A program made the translations under genes and the position numbers. A stretch of 64,000 bases of DNA from Monomorium pharaonis (lineage: Eukaryota; Arthropoda; Insecta; Hymenoptera; Formicidae), in contig NC_050470.1 in the NCBI RefSeq assembly GCF_013373865.1, positions 15,751,244-15,815,243 of the forward strand. The letters run 5' to 3'. A model generated the notes under the pieces. It did not search any database, was not told where the DNA came from, and saw nothing but the letters and a program-made list of their open reading frames with translations. Shown here piece by piece: positions 10,021 to 21,835 of this stretch; position 1 is the first letter of the stretch; each line of letters starts with the position of its first letter.

Positions 10021-11275
10021 CTTAGTGTTCGAGAATCCAAACAACAATTCATGGTTTTAATTTTCAAGAGTCTGCACTTTCCTTACCTTCCCTCCCCGAA
10101 TTACTTAGAATATAATGTCACTCACAAACAAAAAGCTGCCCATTAGTTTTACACTTCCGAAATTTATATTAATAACTTTTGTGTATTTTTAAAATTTTAT
10201 TAATAACCCTTTGTTAAATCTTAAAACTTTTGTAACCGAAAATCTATTTTTATAACCCTTTGCGTATTTTTAACCTTTGTAAACTCTTGCGAAATTTATT
10301 TAGAACCATTCTTGTAATTTAATCTTTATAAATTCATAGCCAACAAATTATGTTAAATCACGATTTCAGCGCCTATTTATATTCTTATAACATTTTAGAA
10401 AATTTAGAATAAATACTTTATTTTTTTTTGTTACATAAATTTCATCATTTATTTTAATCAATAACGACTTCCCCTCATCCCGAACAAAGACTGCATCTGG
10501 TCCGATCCCGAGTTAAAGCGATTCAATTTGTTGACTCGAAACTTGGACCGACGGACGTACGACTTGAAACGGGTTATAGCGGGCCTATCGGCACGTTGAC
10601 CTATATTTTTGAGTCATAAAAAGTGCGTTTGATCCGAGGTACCTATCCTCTCTTAATCTGTGTGCCTACGGGAATTCTACACGTTTTGTTACGTTCTTTC
10701 CTGCCTTACCTGTTCTCTTTGAAATATCTTTCCTACCAAATGAAGAGTTAAATCCTATAAGGCTGGACGTAACGTTTTATTGAGAACGTTTTTGACTCTG
10801 CAATACTAAAAATAAGGCAGAATATTGTTTCAACTTTTATATTAACAAAAAACAAAGATAAAAAGATGTATTTCGCGAATTTAGCAGAATATCTTTCCCT
10901 CTAAAGTATTTACAGAAACACAATAAACAACATTTTTAACAACAGTTCCAATCAATATTTGAGTTTTATTATGTGTCATAAAAATTTTTTTAAACGAGAT
11001 TACTATTTCTTTAACACTTTTAACATTAAACACGATATGACATTCAGAGAGAAAGTATCGTGCTGATTATTTATCGCAGTTCTAGTGATAATTTTCGCTA
11101 ATTTTGTTCTTCGAGCGTGTTTAGTAATAAAAATATAAAGAAATAATCATTTTTTAAATTTTATTTAAATTACACAAAATGAAAATAGAATAGTACAAAC
11201 TAGAAGTGCTGTTAAAAGTGGTAAATATTTATTGTATTTGTGTACATAATACTTGAGAGAGAAAGTGAGAGGAAT

Positions 11276-13495
11276 TGATTGAATGATAATTTATTTATGC
11301 CCTAGATAACTATGGGGCAAATTTCCATAAGAAGTTGATACAGTAGTCTTAGATAATAGAATAAGCGAAAGAATAGTTCCTAATTCAGAGTAAACAACGG
11401 GCAAATAAAATGTAAGACACTACAAAAGGTAAATGAGTAGATAGCAGTCAAAAACAAGAAGCACAGTAATACACTCGGAGTATAAGAATAACAAAGAAAC
11501 ATTGTAGTTACAAAATAAACCAAACTTAGTTAATGATACATTCAAACACAATAAGCCATGATTAATACGCTGTAGTAGTGTGTGTTGCCGCATAACAAAA
11601 AATTAGAATAAATAGAATAGTAGTGATAAATGAAGAAAAGTCATAACAAACTCGCCATAAGAACGTAGAGGATCACAGGTAATTTGAGTGGTTCACGCAC
11701 TAGTTTCTCGTGAGAAGAGATACTGAAACAAAAGTCTTTTAAAAGTGGAAGGAAAAGATTCGGAGGTAATAGCAAACGGAAGAGAGTGCCAAAAGAAGAC
11801 AGACGGGAGATGGAAGGAATTCTGGAGGGAAGCAGTTCGATGTGGTGGAATGTAAAAATCTGCAGAAGACAGAGAGCGATGCGAGGAGCGAGAAGAAGGG
11901 GGCGATTAAGAAAATAAGTCACGTATATATGGCACCATTTCACCGACAAATCTTAAAAACATACAATCCCAAAAAATAGAATCGACAATTTTTAACTGAT
12001 AGCCACCCCAGCTGGTGCCTAAATGGGGTGATGTAAACGTCGCATCTTAGATCAAAAATAAATCGAATGGTACAGTTAACAAGTTTCTGCAATTTATTGT
12101 TCAATTTATTGGTTAAATCATGATAAACTAGACAACAATAATCAATGTGCGGAAATATTAAGGTCTTGAGAGAGGCTAAGGAGAATTCGGACATAGTACA
12201 GGGAGGAACAGAGTTAGTGATAGACACGTAATGAAGATTGAGTTCTTCTGCAGAGAAAAAGCGCAAAGGAGAGGTAAATGCACTTCTAACAAGACCAAGG
12301 CGAGCAAGTTCTTTCCACATTTCGTTAGAGTTATGGATATTCTCAAGAAGATCAAGCTGATAACGACTCTTCATCATCTTAATATCCTCATCGAGTATTC
12401 TTCTCGCATTCCTGTAGATTTCATAAGCTAGGAGATCACCTGACTGCTTCGCACATTTATACAAGGTATTGCGGGTATGAATACGGCCCCTGGATTCATC
12501 AGTCAGCCAGGGTAACGGTGGTTTCTTTACAACAAAAGATCGTATAGGAGCAAACCGATCAAATCTGTAGGATGGATCGTGAAAGAGAGTCAGTTAAGTC
12601 ATCAACATCACTAGGCAATCGAGCAACACTCAACGGCCCCAAAGCATCTATGGAACCCTGGAGAGAGCGAAGGAACTCAGGAGCCGCAAATCCTCCAAGA
12701 TCCCTTCTCATTAGCAATCGCTGTTCAATCGGGGGGACATTAAATGAAAATGTTAACTCTAATAAGTCATGGCCAGCAATAAAAGGCCCATCAGATTTTT
12801 TAAACTCAAGTATCTTCTCCAGACCGTCTACATCCAAGCACGAGTCGGTAGACACAGTATGAAACGTCGCTTCGGAGCTAACAAGATGTAGTGGTAAAGA
12901 AAAAATTCAATCACGTAAGTAATTCGATTCAAAATAATCACGCATTAGATTACAGTTTAAGTCACCCGCAATAATAACGGTAAGATAAGCATGAGAAAAT
13001 CTAGTGAGCGACGCAGTAAAATCATGCAGGAAAAGACCCTTGGGTCATCGGTAGACGGATGCAAACAATAGCGGGGGTAGGTTGCTGGAACGCACATCCA
13101 ACATAATATATTCTGGAGAGTTAGTAAAAACGCTCGGCGATGAGGACAACACACTCACACTCAAAGACTCATGTATGTAGCAGGCCAAACCCCCACCAAC
13201 CTTACCTTGACGATCATTTCTAATAATAAAATAATTTCTTATGCGTATCAGATCATCAGAGACGTTCGCATTTAGCCATGTTTCTGAGATCGAAATTATG
13301 TGAAAAATATGTGATTCGAGGAAAGGCGTACAAAGTCAATGTGACTCAAGAGGGAGTTAGCGTTAAAGTGTGCAATCTTAATGCATGAGTTATGCTGAGC
13401 CCGCACGCGTGACTTCGAGACGAGAGGTAGTCTTTAAGAAGTGCAAGATCAGTGTCAGTATTAATAGAAATAACCTGAGAGCCGTCACGCTGCCT
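11276..13495 (-). mobile_element. jockey-like LINE, internally deleted
   Basis: Non-LTR retrotransposon on the minus strand. The 5' end of the surviving sequence is near 13495, beside element B; the 3' UTR runs to about 11276 against the right arm of the long inverted repeat. Endonuclease, the linker region and the very C-terminus of ORF2 remain; the reverse transcriptase core is missing. Confidence 0.75.
11641..13392 (-). pseudogene. LINE ORF2: endonuclease and C-terminus, RT deleted
   Basis: Reading the minus strand from about 13392: AHFNANSLLSHIDFV starts an apurinic-like endonuclease; ISETWLNANVSDDLI follows with its conserved Glu, then GKVGGGLACYI and AGDLNCNLM. After frame changes, 12855-12559 encodes the GHDLLELTFSF region, and 12464-11940 encodes PWLTDES-RNTLYKCAKQSGD and LWRELA-type linker sequence. 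At ENVPP-like residues near 12175 it jumps directly to FPHIDYCCLVYHDL and HQLGWLSVKNCRFYFLG, which in jockey proteins lie after the RT. The finger, palm and YxDD motifs are therefore gone. The last part (11949-11641) is in another frame. It is dead. Confidence 0.75.
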
Positions 13496-13547
13496 AACGA
13501 AAATACGTCCTGATTTGACTCAGACATATATATAACCCCTGTATATA

Positions 13548-14849
13548 CAGGGTGTAATGTAATCGGAAGCCATCCCGTAATGGAAAGATAGACAGGATCG
13601 AGATGAACATAAAAGTCCAATATTGTCTTGGGTTAGGTCTATCAATAATCGAGATATAAATTTTCCAAATTGTACGAATGAGAGCGCGCCGTGTGAAGAG
13701 CCGAGACGCTCGAGCTGTAGCGCGGCCCACTGTGTCGAGCATTGGCTGCCGGCGGCGGGGGGAAGAAGGAGAAGCGGTGCCGCTGCCTGTGCTTCGCCGC
13801 CTTCGCGTCTCACCGCACCGCGCCGACACTCGTGGCGATGGCAGCTATGCACATTACTCGCGATTACTTGACAAATTAGGAGTTAGCAAAGATATGACAA
13901 ACTAAAACCGTAATAAACTGCTGTGATTAAGAAAGTCGAAAGAGTGAAAGCGATAGATACTTATGGAATCTACAAATAATCTAATTTCTATCGTAATTGT
14001 GAATAAAGTAAATTAATAAAAGTTTTTCGTACATTCACGAAAGATTCTTTCTTTTTCTTAAATATCTTATTTACAGTATCATACAATTCTAACTTTGTTT
14101 CTCATCGATTTGTGTCGTACTGTTAAATCCTTGATGAAGACATTAATAAAAAATTACCATAAATTCGCGATTGATTCTTAAAGTGATAATTTTCTTTTAT
14201 AAGTGTATTATAATATTTGCCGCATCAAATTCTCTCATCGTTTCTTATTGTTTTTTTTTCCATGGAATGTTAAATTAACGAAGGTTTATCACGATTAATA
14301 TTTACGATTGATTCTTCATACATTCTCATTTCGTAAATATTTAATTATAAAATTATAAAATGCGCGATATGTCCATATAATATGTTACACTCATTGTTCA
14401 TAACACGATAGAAAAATATCTCTTGATGTAACGATTTTACAATAGATTATGCCTTCTACGATAATTACGCTTAGAGATTAACGTTCAACATCACGTATTG
14501 TCAATACAACTCTAAGTTTTCTTTCATGACGATAGAAAACTTAGAGTTTCTTCTATCTTTAATTGCATTATTAATTACGATAGATTTTCAATGATTTATT
14601 TAAAATAGAAACAAGAGAATCTAATTGATTTTTATTTTATAATCTATCACTTCTCTAAATCGAAGAGAACAAATTTAAAGAAATGATATCATTTTCTATC
14701 GTTCTCACATTTTCTGTTAGAAAAGTTTGTTCGTTTGTTCCATTGTTGCATATTTTGATTAAATATGACGAAATATTTATAAATATATCGTGTAACGGAA
14801 AAAAGATAACGATGAGAGAACTCGATGGCAAATATTATAATAGACCCTG
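13548..14849 (+). mobile_element. CAGGG-terminus element, copy B (full length)
   Basis: Starts CAGGGTGTAATG after TA and ends GACCCTG before TA, so both ends fit a TA-inserting element with very short termini. The left ~660 bp match copies A and C. From 14205 to 14845 lies a second inverted-repeat unit (ATAATATTTGCCGCATC at the start, its complement at the end) containing a stem around 14505-14550 (AACTCTAAGTTTTCT). ORFs at 13494-13905 on both strands are not shared with the other copies. Upstream, ACCCCTG-TATATA abuts the left end. Confidence 0.7.
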
Positions 14850-15016
14850 TATATATTTCTATATATTTTATTGTTTTAACAATTATTACACACATAAGCA
14901 TGGGGAGCATATATGCGAAAACGTTTATAATTATTTCTTGAAAATGGTTTATTTAAACATAACTTTATCTATATGATTAAATTGGGAAAAAAATAACCTT
15001 TAATTTAGTTTAAACA
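14850..15016. other. AT-rich gap
   Basis: No gene, repeat termini or RNA signature is seen here. Confidence 0.5.
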
Positions 15017-15770
15017 AAAATTTTTTCTTCTACTTTAACTTCAAACCAAATGTTTTTTACACTTTTTTTAATATAATAATTAAAAATAAGATATAACAAA
15101 ATATTAACTTATCTCAGAATACTTATGTTGCGATTGTAAGTCGAATTTAAAAATTTTAAAAATAGTTGAAAGGAGAAAGGTATTTTGTTAAACAAAAGCA
15201 AATAAAAAATTTTTTCTTTTATATTTTTAAAGTAGTTTTAAGCTGTTAGACTTTTGTTAAAAAAATTTTTTTCTATCTTTTATAGTTTTGAAGATATTTG
15301 CCTGGAAACAAAAAAAAAACGATTTTCTTCGAAGGGTTGTTTCACCACCTCAAAGTGAAAGTTAGCAGAAATGAAAAATAGTTCTCTATTAGAAACGAAT
15401 TGCTCTACTTGCACATAATTTTTCAGAATTTTCTGAATTTCTGTGTTCGCTAATTTCCCTTGTTAATCAACTTTTTATTTCTTAACTACAATTTATTCGC
15501 GAGGAGACTCAACGTGCTCGCTCCGTTCGCCGCGGAGTCACAAAGTCAAGTGCCGTGCCGTCAGGTTCGTTGGATGTCGATTTCGATTTTCGTCACTCGC
15601 TCTTCATCGATATATTTATCAGTTCACTCACTCGGTCGAAAGCAAATGTCGACTTACAATCGCAACATAAGTATTCTGAGATAAGTTAATATTTTGTTAT
15701 ATCTTATTTTTAATTATTATATTTAAAAAAGTGTAAAAAACATTTGGTTTGAAGTTAAAGTAGAAGAAAA
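15017..15770. repeat. inverted repeat, arms ~130 bp
   Basis: The segment 15017-15148 recurs inverted at 15640-15770 (for example CTTATGTTGCGATTGTAAGT and its complement). The centre has a small GC-richer block at 15500-15600. No transposase is present; probably a MITE or fold-back element. Confidence 0.75.
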
Positions 15771-15836
15771 ATGGATAAAAGAAAGAAGAGTACACAAGTA
15801 AGGAGACAGAAAAAGAAAGGGGGGAAGGAGATGGGG

Positions 15837-15838
<2 letters not shown>

Positions 15839-15885
<47 letters not shown>

Positions 15886-15952
15886 ATTACGTAATAATGT
15901 TCATACATATATGTATGTACGTATGTCATATGAGCATATATGTACATATATT

Positions 15953-16003
<51 letters not shown>
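15839..16003. repeat. microsatellites (GA)n and (TA)n
   Basis: (GA)n spans about 15839-15880 and (TA)n about 15955-16003, with ATGTAC-type steps between. The minus-strand ORF across it is a repeat artefact. Confidence 0.9.
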
Positions 16004-16006
<3 letters not shown>

Positions 16007-17517
16007 ATTGCAAGTAATTATTTTTCTAATTAATTATTGTATTTAAATAATAATAATTTGAACAAATTTAATTAAAGATATTTCAATTGATCAGTAATTT
16101 GAGTAAAATAATTCAATCCCTCTCTCTCTTTTAATAACAATTAATTTAAATCATTAATTTAATCTAATACTATTTATTTAAAGATTGATTTCAACGAATT
16201 CAATCAAAGATAGTTTAATTGACAAATTCAGAAAATTAATCAAAAGTTGCTTAATTAAATAACAAGTTGCTTAATTAAATAATAATACAAATTTAATTAA
16301 AAATTGTTTAATTGACGATTGACTCAAGCAAATTTAATCGACAATTGTTTCATTACAAATAAATATAAGTAAATATAATTTACTTGATTCAATTGAAGAT
16401 TAAGTTGAACAAATTTAAGCGAAAATTGTTTAATTGATAAATGATTTTAGCTGCTGTGAAAAAAATATACATAAGGAATTAATAAAGATACATATGTGTA
16501 TACAAAAAAGAATAGAAAATATTGTAAATATGTAAACATTTACATAAATACTGATACAACAATACATTCTCTTGATATCATGATTCATTGGATCACCATC
16601 GTTCTATTCCCCTACTCAATAGTAATATATAATACTGAGCTTTTATGCTTATTACAAAAGAAACACACTTTTATTACTCAATTAGTTTTGTTAATTTTTT
16701 ATTTATAGTTTATCACTTAATCAGTTTTCTTGCTTAAACATGATTAATCAATCATTAAAATATCTTTTATTACAGTCGTTAGAGTTAATTGTAAATTATA
16801 CAATTTTTGATTAAATTCTTGAATCAATCATCAATTAAAATATCTTCGATAGATTTTGCTGAATTTATTTGTCAATTATACAATCTTTAATTGACTTCCT
16901 TTAGGTCAATCCTCAGTACCTTTGGTGAAATATAAAAGATGTAAGAAACATGACTTACATTAATTTATTGCTGTATTATCGAAATTTGTCATTCAGGTAT
17001 TACGTATAAACATACACATTTTCTTTTTTTTAGCCTTTGCTAATATCTATTGAAAAATTTAATGATCTACAAAATCTAAAAGTTTTTTGTAGCAAAAAAA
17101 TGCAAAATTTTTTTCACAGCTTCCAAAATTATCTTATAAAAATAAAGCATAAAGCGAAGGTTTATTTCTGAATTCGATGATACTGTACTGCGCTGTGCCT
17201 CAAAAGAAGCAGAAGAAATAAAAACAAAATTTAGAAATAAAAAACAATTGCAGCAGTTTTGCTGACATTCCCCCTTTTTACAAAAAAATTATTCAGTCTA
17301 TTCACTCTATTTCGTTTTTTTAGTTTATGTGTTATGTTAATCATAGTTTGAAAATAATTATTGCCAAATATGTAGAATTAAATCAGCTATCAAAAAATAT
17401 TGCAATTGTTTCTCTTTATAAATTGTACATGAATAGCAATAGATCGAAAGAATAAATTTGCATTTTCTGGAAAATGAAAAATTTGGACAACTCTCCTTTT
17501 TCCCGTAGATCCTTCAA

Positions 17518-17518
<1 letters not shown>
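16004..17518. other. AT-rich intergenic DNA with cryptic TTAATTAAA repeats
   Basis: Between 16060 and 16460 short variants of AATTTAATTAAA and GTTTAATTGACAA recur many times. Inverted versions appear at 16740-16900, suggesting an eroded palindromic element. No exon-like sequence was recognised. Confidence 0.5.
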
Positions 17519-17588
<70 letters not shown>

Positions 17589-17592
17589 TGTA
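17519..17592. repeat. (TG)n microsatellite
   Basis: About 35 TG units with one late TTT interruption. Confidence 0.95.
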
Positions 17593-18651
17593 TAACTATA
17601 TATCTTCCTTTATAAGAATATAAAAATTCAGTTTAACATTGCATGCTTACATTATTATCAGCTAAATAAGTTAATTTTAAAAAGTAACATCTTGTACTTG
17701 ATTTTTTAAAATATTGTTCCTTAAAGCCTACGAAACAAAATATAATCTGTTTAAGTTTTATATTACTCATTTCTTACTTATTTCATATTTTTCTCATTAA
17801 ATGTTGCTTATATAAAGGAAAATAATAAAGTATAAAAATATATTACGTAAAAACATAAAATATTTATGAGATACGATTTAGATAAGAGATACGCATTTAG
17901 CAACGTTTCCCTACTTACATAAGGTTCTATAATATTTTTATAATTCTAAAAAAACTTACACTTTCGATATTTTGAAGATTTGCCACAATCACAAGCAAAA
18001 TGAAAAAAATTATACTAGTTTCTTTCATTCTTATCTATTTGCCTATAAGTTTTACCACCTTTTAGAATTTCTTTTTAATGTGATATAGGCTAATTCGTTA
18101 CTGAACCTAACTTTTGTAAACCTGTTGTAAAAATGTCTGTTTACTTTTATATACGGAAGTAAAATAGAAGGAGAACCTTTAATTTTGTGAGGTGGCACAT
18201 TCTAATACGTCTAAATTACCATTTTATTTGATATAATTAACGATACTTAACGCTAATAGTGACACCCACGCCTTGTCATTCCCAGAGGTCGGACAATCAT
18301 AATATTATGCAAATACGTTTCTTGCGGTTTTGCAATTATATATTTGATGATACAAATGCATAAGAAAATAAGCATCGATAAAAGTAATGACAGTTTTGCT
18401 AAAAACGTTTTATATTAATAATTAAGTACATAATTTCCTTCAATAATAAAGTTAATTTAATTTTTTATTTTTTTATGTAACGCTTTTTTTATTATTATTT
18501 TTATATAACAAAATTTTATTTTTAAGTATTTTCTTAATATTAATTTAAAAAAGTTTTGGAAAAGAAAGTAAATGATTTTTAATAAGTGAGGAGTGTAATT
18601 TAAAAATCAGACGTTCACACATATACACGTGGGAACGTGAAAAACTAATCA
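17593..18651. other. AT-rich DNA without recognisable genes
   Basis: Frequent stops in all frames; no termini, tandem units or RNA genes noticed. Confidence 0.5.
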
Positions 18652-18655
18652 TTAA

Positions 18656-19378
18656 CCCATTGGCTGTGTAAGAGAATTTTACTATTTGGGCCAACAGTGT
18701 GTTGAAAAAAAGTTCATCGGATTATTATGAAACTTGGTATCCTTATGTTTTTTGGGGTCTCTGAATCCGAATATGATGTCAGATTTATAAAATTCAAAAT
18801 GGCAGGTTCAATACGGCGGATAAAAATTTAAAAAAATAGACGGAATTTTATTATTATTATTTTAAAGTTATTCAGATCTCTGAATTTAAATTTAACATTA
18901 AAATTAATATATTCAAAATGGTTAATAAAAAAAATTTTACCATTTTGGATCTGCCGATTCCACATTTGAATGTAATGTGATTATACTGTCAAAATAAATC
19001 AATAAGTACATCCTGACACTAGAGCTCCTATAATTGTTTTCGTCAGTCTAAGGTGGTGAGACTTCGGATTAATGGATAATAATACATTTTTTATAATTTT
19101 GAAGCGCCATATTGCATCCGCCATTTTTTAATTTTGATATCATATTCGGATTCAGAGACCTAAAAAACATAAGGGTACCAAATTTCATGAAAATCAAACC
19201 ATTTTTTGTAATTTTGATCCGTCGTATTTGATCCTCTATTTTGAATTTTGTACATCTGACTTCGGATTTGTAATCAACGATCCCAGAAACCCCCGAGTAA
19301 CAAGTTTCAAGCAAATTCAACAAGTTTTACTTTATTTTTTCTACGTTGCGGCTATAGCCGTCATACACAGTTAACGGG
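18656..19378. mobile_element. 723-bp non-autonomous piggyBac-type element
   Basis: The element begins CCCATTGGCTGTGTA and ends with its imperfect complement (CACAGTTAACGGG), with TTAA on each side (18652-18655 and 19379-19382). CCC/GGG termini plus TTAA duplication are the hallmark of piggyBac. Inside, blocks such as CCGAATATGATGTC recur in both orientations. No transposase remains; the 84-codon minus-strand ORF is chance. Confidence 0.75.
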
Positions 19379-19382
19379 TTAA

Positions 19383-19886
19383 ATTAGAAAGAAAGTAAAA
19401 GAATGTATTAACTTATTTTTTAAATGTAATTTCTCTTTACCACTTTACATTTAAAATTAGGTCAAATGTAATAGTTTGATTTGTCAATTATTCCCTTTCT
19501 AAAAAAGGCGTGTCAACTGAGTGAATTCATTCGTATCGATGTCTTGAGGCTTCTTTTCCGCGACGCCGATTGGTTCTCTCGCTTACCTCGCTTCGCGTTG
19601 CGAGAGTAGCTGTCAGCGCAATTGAAATTGACAGCTGTGAAGTTTAATTTTGACAGTCAGGTGACAGTTTGTGATAGTTTGTTAAAAAAGTTAAGATTGT
19701 CATTACAGAAGAGAGGAAGATTCTTTTTGGAAAAGGAGAAACGAAAAAAGAAGAAAAGAAACGAAAGAGAGAAACGAATATAGAAGAAAAAAGGAAAAAA
19801 TTAGGTAATAAATTAATGTATGTACATGCCTTTCATACATGTATATATGTATGTATGTATGTAAAAAAGAAAAGGATCCTAGAATA
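19383..19886. other. unassigned stretch with clustered TGACAG motifs
   Basis: Around 19600-19680 TGACAG/CTGTCA occurs several times, followed by a purine-rich stretch to about 19800. This resembles an insect promoter or 5' UTR, but no coding exon is attached, so it is left unassigned. Confidence 0.3.
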
Positions 19887-19888
19887 TA

Positions 19889-21082
19889 CAGGGTGTCTGG
19901 TATTTTTTTATGGAATGTTTATGAGCAGGTAGAGCGCATGAAACTGAACAGAAAAGACCTTACCGTTTTCCATTTCCGCAATAGTTAACAAGTTAGTGAA
20001 TGTAAAATTTTCTGTATTAGCCCAGCTTACCGGCAAATGCAAGCGCGCCGAACGCCCGACCGCGGCGGCCGCCCCTCCCCAGCGCTTGAACCTTGAGATT
20101 GCTAGGCGCGCGGGGGGAATTGTTACAACAAGCGATAATGGCTACGCACAAGCGACGCATAACGCTAAATTCTTCCTTCGAGTTATGATAGTTTCTTACC
20201 TTTTTTAATGAAAATAAAATTTTTTAACGACAAAAAGTATGTGTGTACGTGTACATACATGTGAACAAAAAATATCAGTTCTAATGCTTAAAGAAGTGAT
20301 TACTAAATTTATTTTCTTAATAAATAACGATTATTTTTAATAGAAAATATTTTTTTTATGGTAGTCGTAAACTGTCATTATAAATTTTAAAAGAAGTTAT
20401 CATATGCTCGAAACAAAATTTATGCTTCTTCAAAAAACATTAGAAAACTTTATCGATTAAAATGGAAATAACAACCAAATAAAATGTTTGTTTCAACTTT
20501 ATATTTTTAATTAAAAATTAAAGAACTAGGATATTTATATTTTTAATAAAATTAATTCTTGTGATAGACTTATAATACACGGAAAAAACTTTATGATAAG
20601 AATTACTATGGTAAGTAGTAAACACGGGCCAAGGAGGAATTATGAAAATTTTTATTATGTTTCTTATCAAATTACAACAATATTTACACTACTTATATAA
20701 TATAATTCTCTAAAATTTTTTCTTACAGTTCGTAGTTACCACCATAAATAATAAATCATACATAATTTTACTATAAAATTTTCTCCTTGTAAATTTACAA
20801 ATATATGAATTTATTAAATGTTTGAAAACTTATAAACAATATTTATTTAATTTAAGAAAATTTTAGTATGTAATGTGTGTGTGTGGGGGGGAGGGGGTAC
20901 ATACATACGCGAGCTAAAGAATAATCACTGCATTTGCCGGTAGGTCGGGCTAATACAGAAAATTTTACAAGTCACTAACTTGTTAACTATTGCGGAAATG
21001 GAAAACGGTAAGGACTTTTCTGTTCAGTTTCATGCGCTCTACCTGCTCATAAACATTTCATAAAAAAGTACCAGACACCCTG
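19889..21082 (+). mobile_element. element D: 1.2 kb, ~150-bp inverted termini, TA duplication
   Basis: Begins CAGGGTGTCTGGTA and ends with its complement, ACCAGACACCCTG. The arms (19889-20042 and 20933-21082) are highly similar and include GAGCAGGTAGAGCGCATGAA. TA lies at each edge. The interior carries a GC-rich subterminal block at 20045-20140, AT-rich DNA and a 210-bp palindrome. No transposase is present. The TA target suggests Tc1/mariner-driven mobilisation, which is inference. Confidence 0.78.
20580..20790. mobile_element. ~210-bp palindromic module (copy 2)
   Basis: Inverted relative to the copy at 4148-4356; same termini and same position within element D. Confidence 0.7.
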
Positions 21083-21088
21083 TATATA

Positions 21089-21585
21089 CAGGGAGTCCCA
21101 GAGCATACTGGTCACTGTTCATAAAAAGGTAGATGGAATCGAGATGAACATAAAAGTTCAATATTGTTGTGGGTTTGGTCTGCTAATAATCAAGATATAA
21201 ATTTTTTAAATTATGCGAATGAGAGCGCGCCTTGCGCGCCGAAGGAAAGGCTCGAGCCGCTCGAGCCATAGCACGGCCTATTGTTTCAAGTATTGGCTGC
21301 CGGCGGCGGCGGCGGAAAGAAGGAGAAGCGTGGCGTCGTCGCCGTTCCCACGTCTCGCCGCACCGCGCCTAAGCTCGCGTCGATGGCTGCTACGCACACT
21401 CGCGATTACATGACGAAATTATAAACTAATAATAAAAATAGGACAAATTTAAATCGTAATAAACTTTTGTAAATAAGAAAGTCGAAAGAGAGAAAGCGAT
21501 GGAAACGTATGGAACCTGCAAATAATATAATATTTGCCGCATCAAATTCTCTCATCGTTTTTTATGGAATATTAAGTTAACGAAG
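21089..21585 (+). mobile_element. CAGGG-terminus element, copy C, left part
   Basis: Starts CAGGGAGTCCC directly after the CCCTG end of element D and a TATATA spacer. It shares the ~330-bp GC-rich head with A and B, then jumps to the ATAATATTTGCCGCATC unit. It is cut by the DIRS-like element at 21586 and resumes at 27958. Confidence 0.72.
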
Positions 21586-21757
21586 ATTATGCCTATTGTC
21601 TCGTCCGGATGGAAATATGTAGTCGTGCTCCTGCACGCTAATCCGACAACAGATTTCAAATCCCCGCCAAAGCAAAACATGGCGCGCCTAGGGTCCCCGC
21701 GCCGAGGCCCTGGCGCTGCGCGCGCTCTTACCACGTGCGCGGCCATGTGCACCTCAT
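21586..21757 (+). repeat. left inverted terminal repeat of the DIRS-like element
   Basis: Starts ATTATGCCTATTGTCTCGTC. It matches the complement of 27746-27918 almost throughout, including CAAAACATGGCGCGCCTAGG. It ends near CACCTCAT, about 80 bp before the gag start. Confidence 0.88.
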
Positions 21758-21835
21758 TGTGTTCTGTTCACTCGAACTGACAACAGCTTTTTCGTGTACA
21801 GTTTTCTCTTTTTTCGAATTTTTACTTTCTTCAAC

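Larger units (their letters stand above)
8907..10771 (+). mobile_element. long solo LTR (candidate), inserted in the inverted repeat
   Basis: Its limits follow from the other arm: removing 8907-10771 restores a continuous match to 6507-7830. It begins GTTACGTCCGGC (preceded by T, so TGTTACG) and ends GCTGGACGTAAC, a short inverted repeat as in LTRs. TTTT lies on both sides and could be a 4-bp target duplication. A TATA box is present at about 9504-9515, and AATAAA-like signals lie further on. There is no ORF longer than 80 codons. It could be a BEL/Pao or gypsy LTR, or a DNA element with short termini; internal genes are absent. Confidence 0.55.
6507..11274. repeat. long inverted repeat, arms of ~1.3 kb
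   Basis: The left arm is 6507-7830. The right arm is 8085-8906 joined to 10772-11274 once the LTR-like insertion 8907-10771 is set aside. The arms agree through AT-rich flank sequence (for example the CAGAATATCTTTCCCTCTAAAG region, inverted) and through the 3' half of a mariner transposase. The unique centre is only about 254 bp (7831-8084). A transcript across it would fold into a very long hairpin. The ORFs on both strands inside are pieces of the same transposase. Confidence 0.85.

Noticed and set aside
13494..13905. Overlapping ORFs on both strands of element B, also in A and C
   Set aside because: Frames are not conserved among the three copies; length comes from GC-rich composition.
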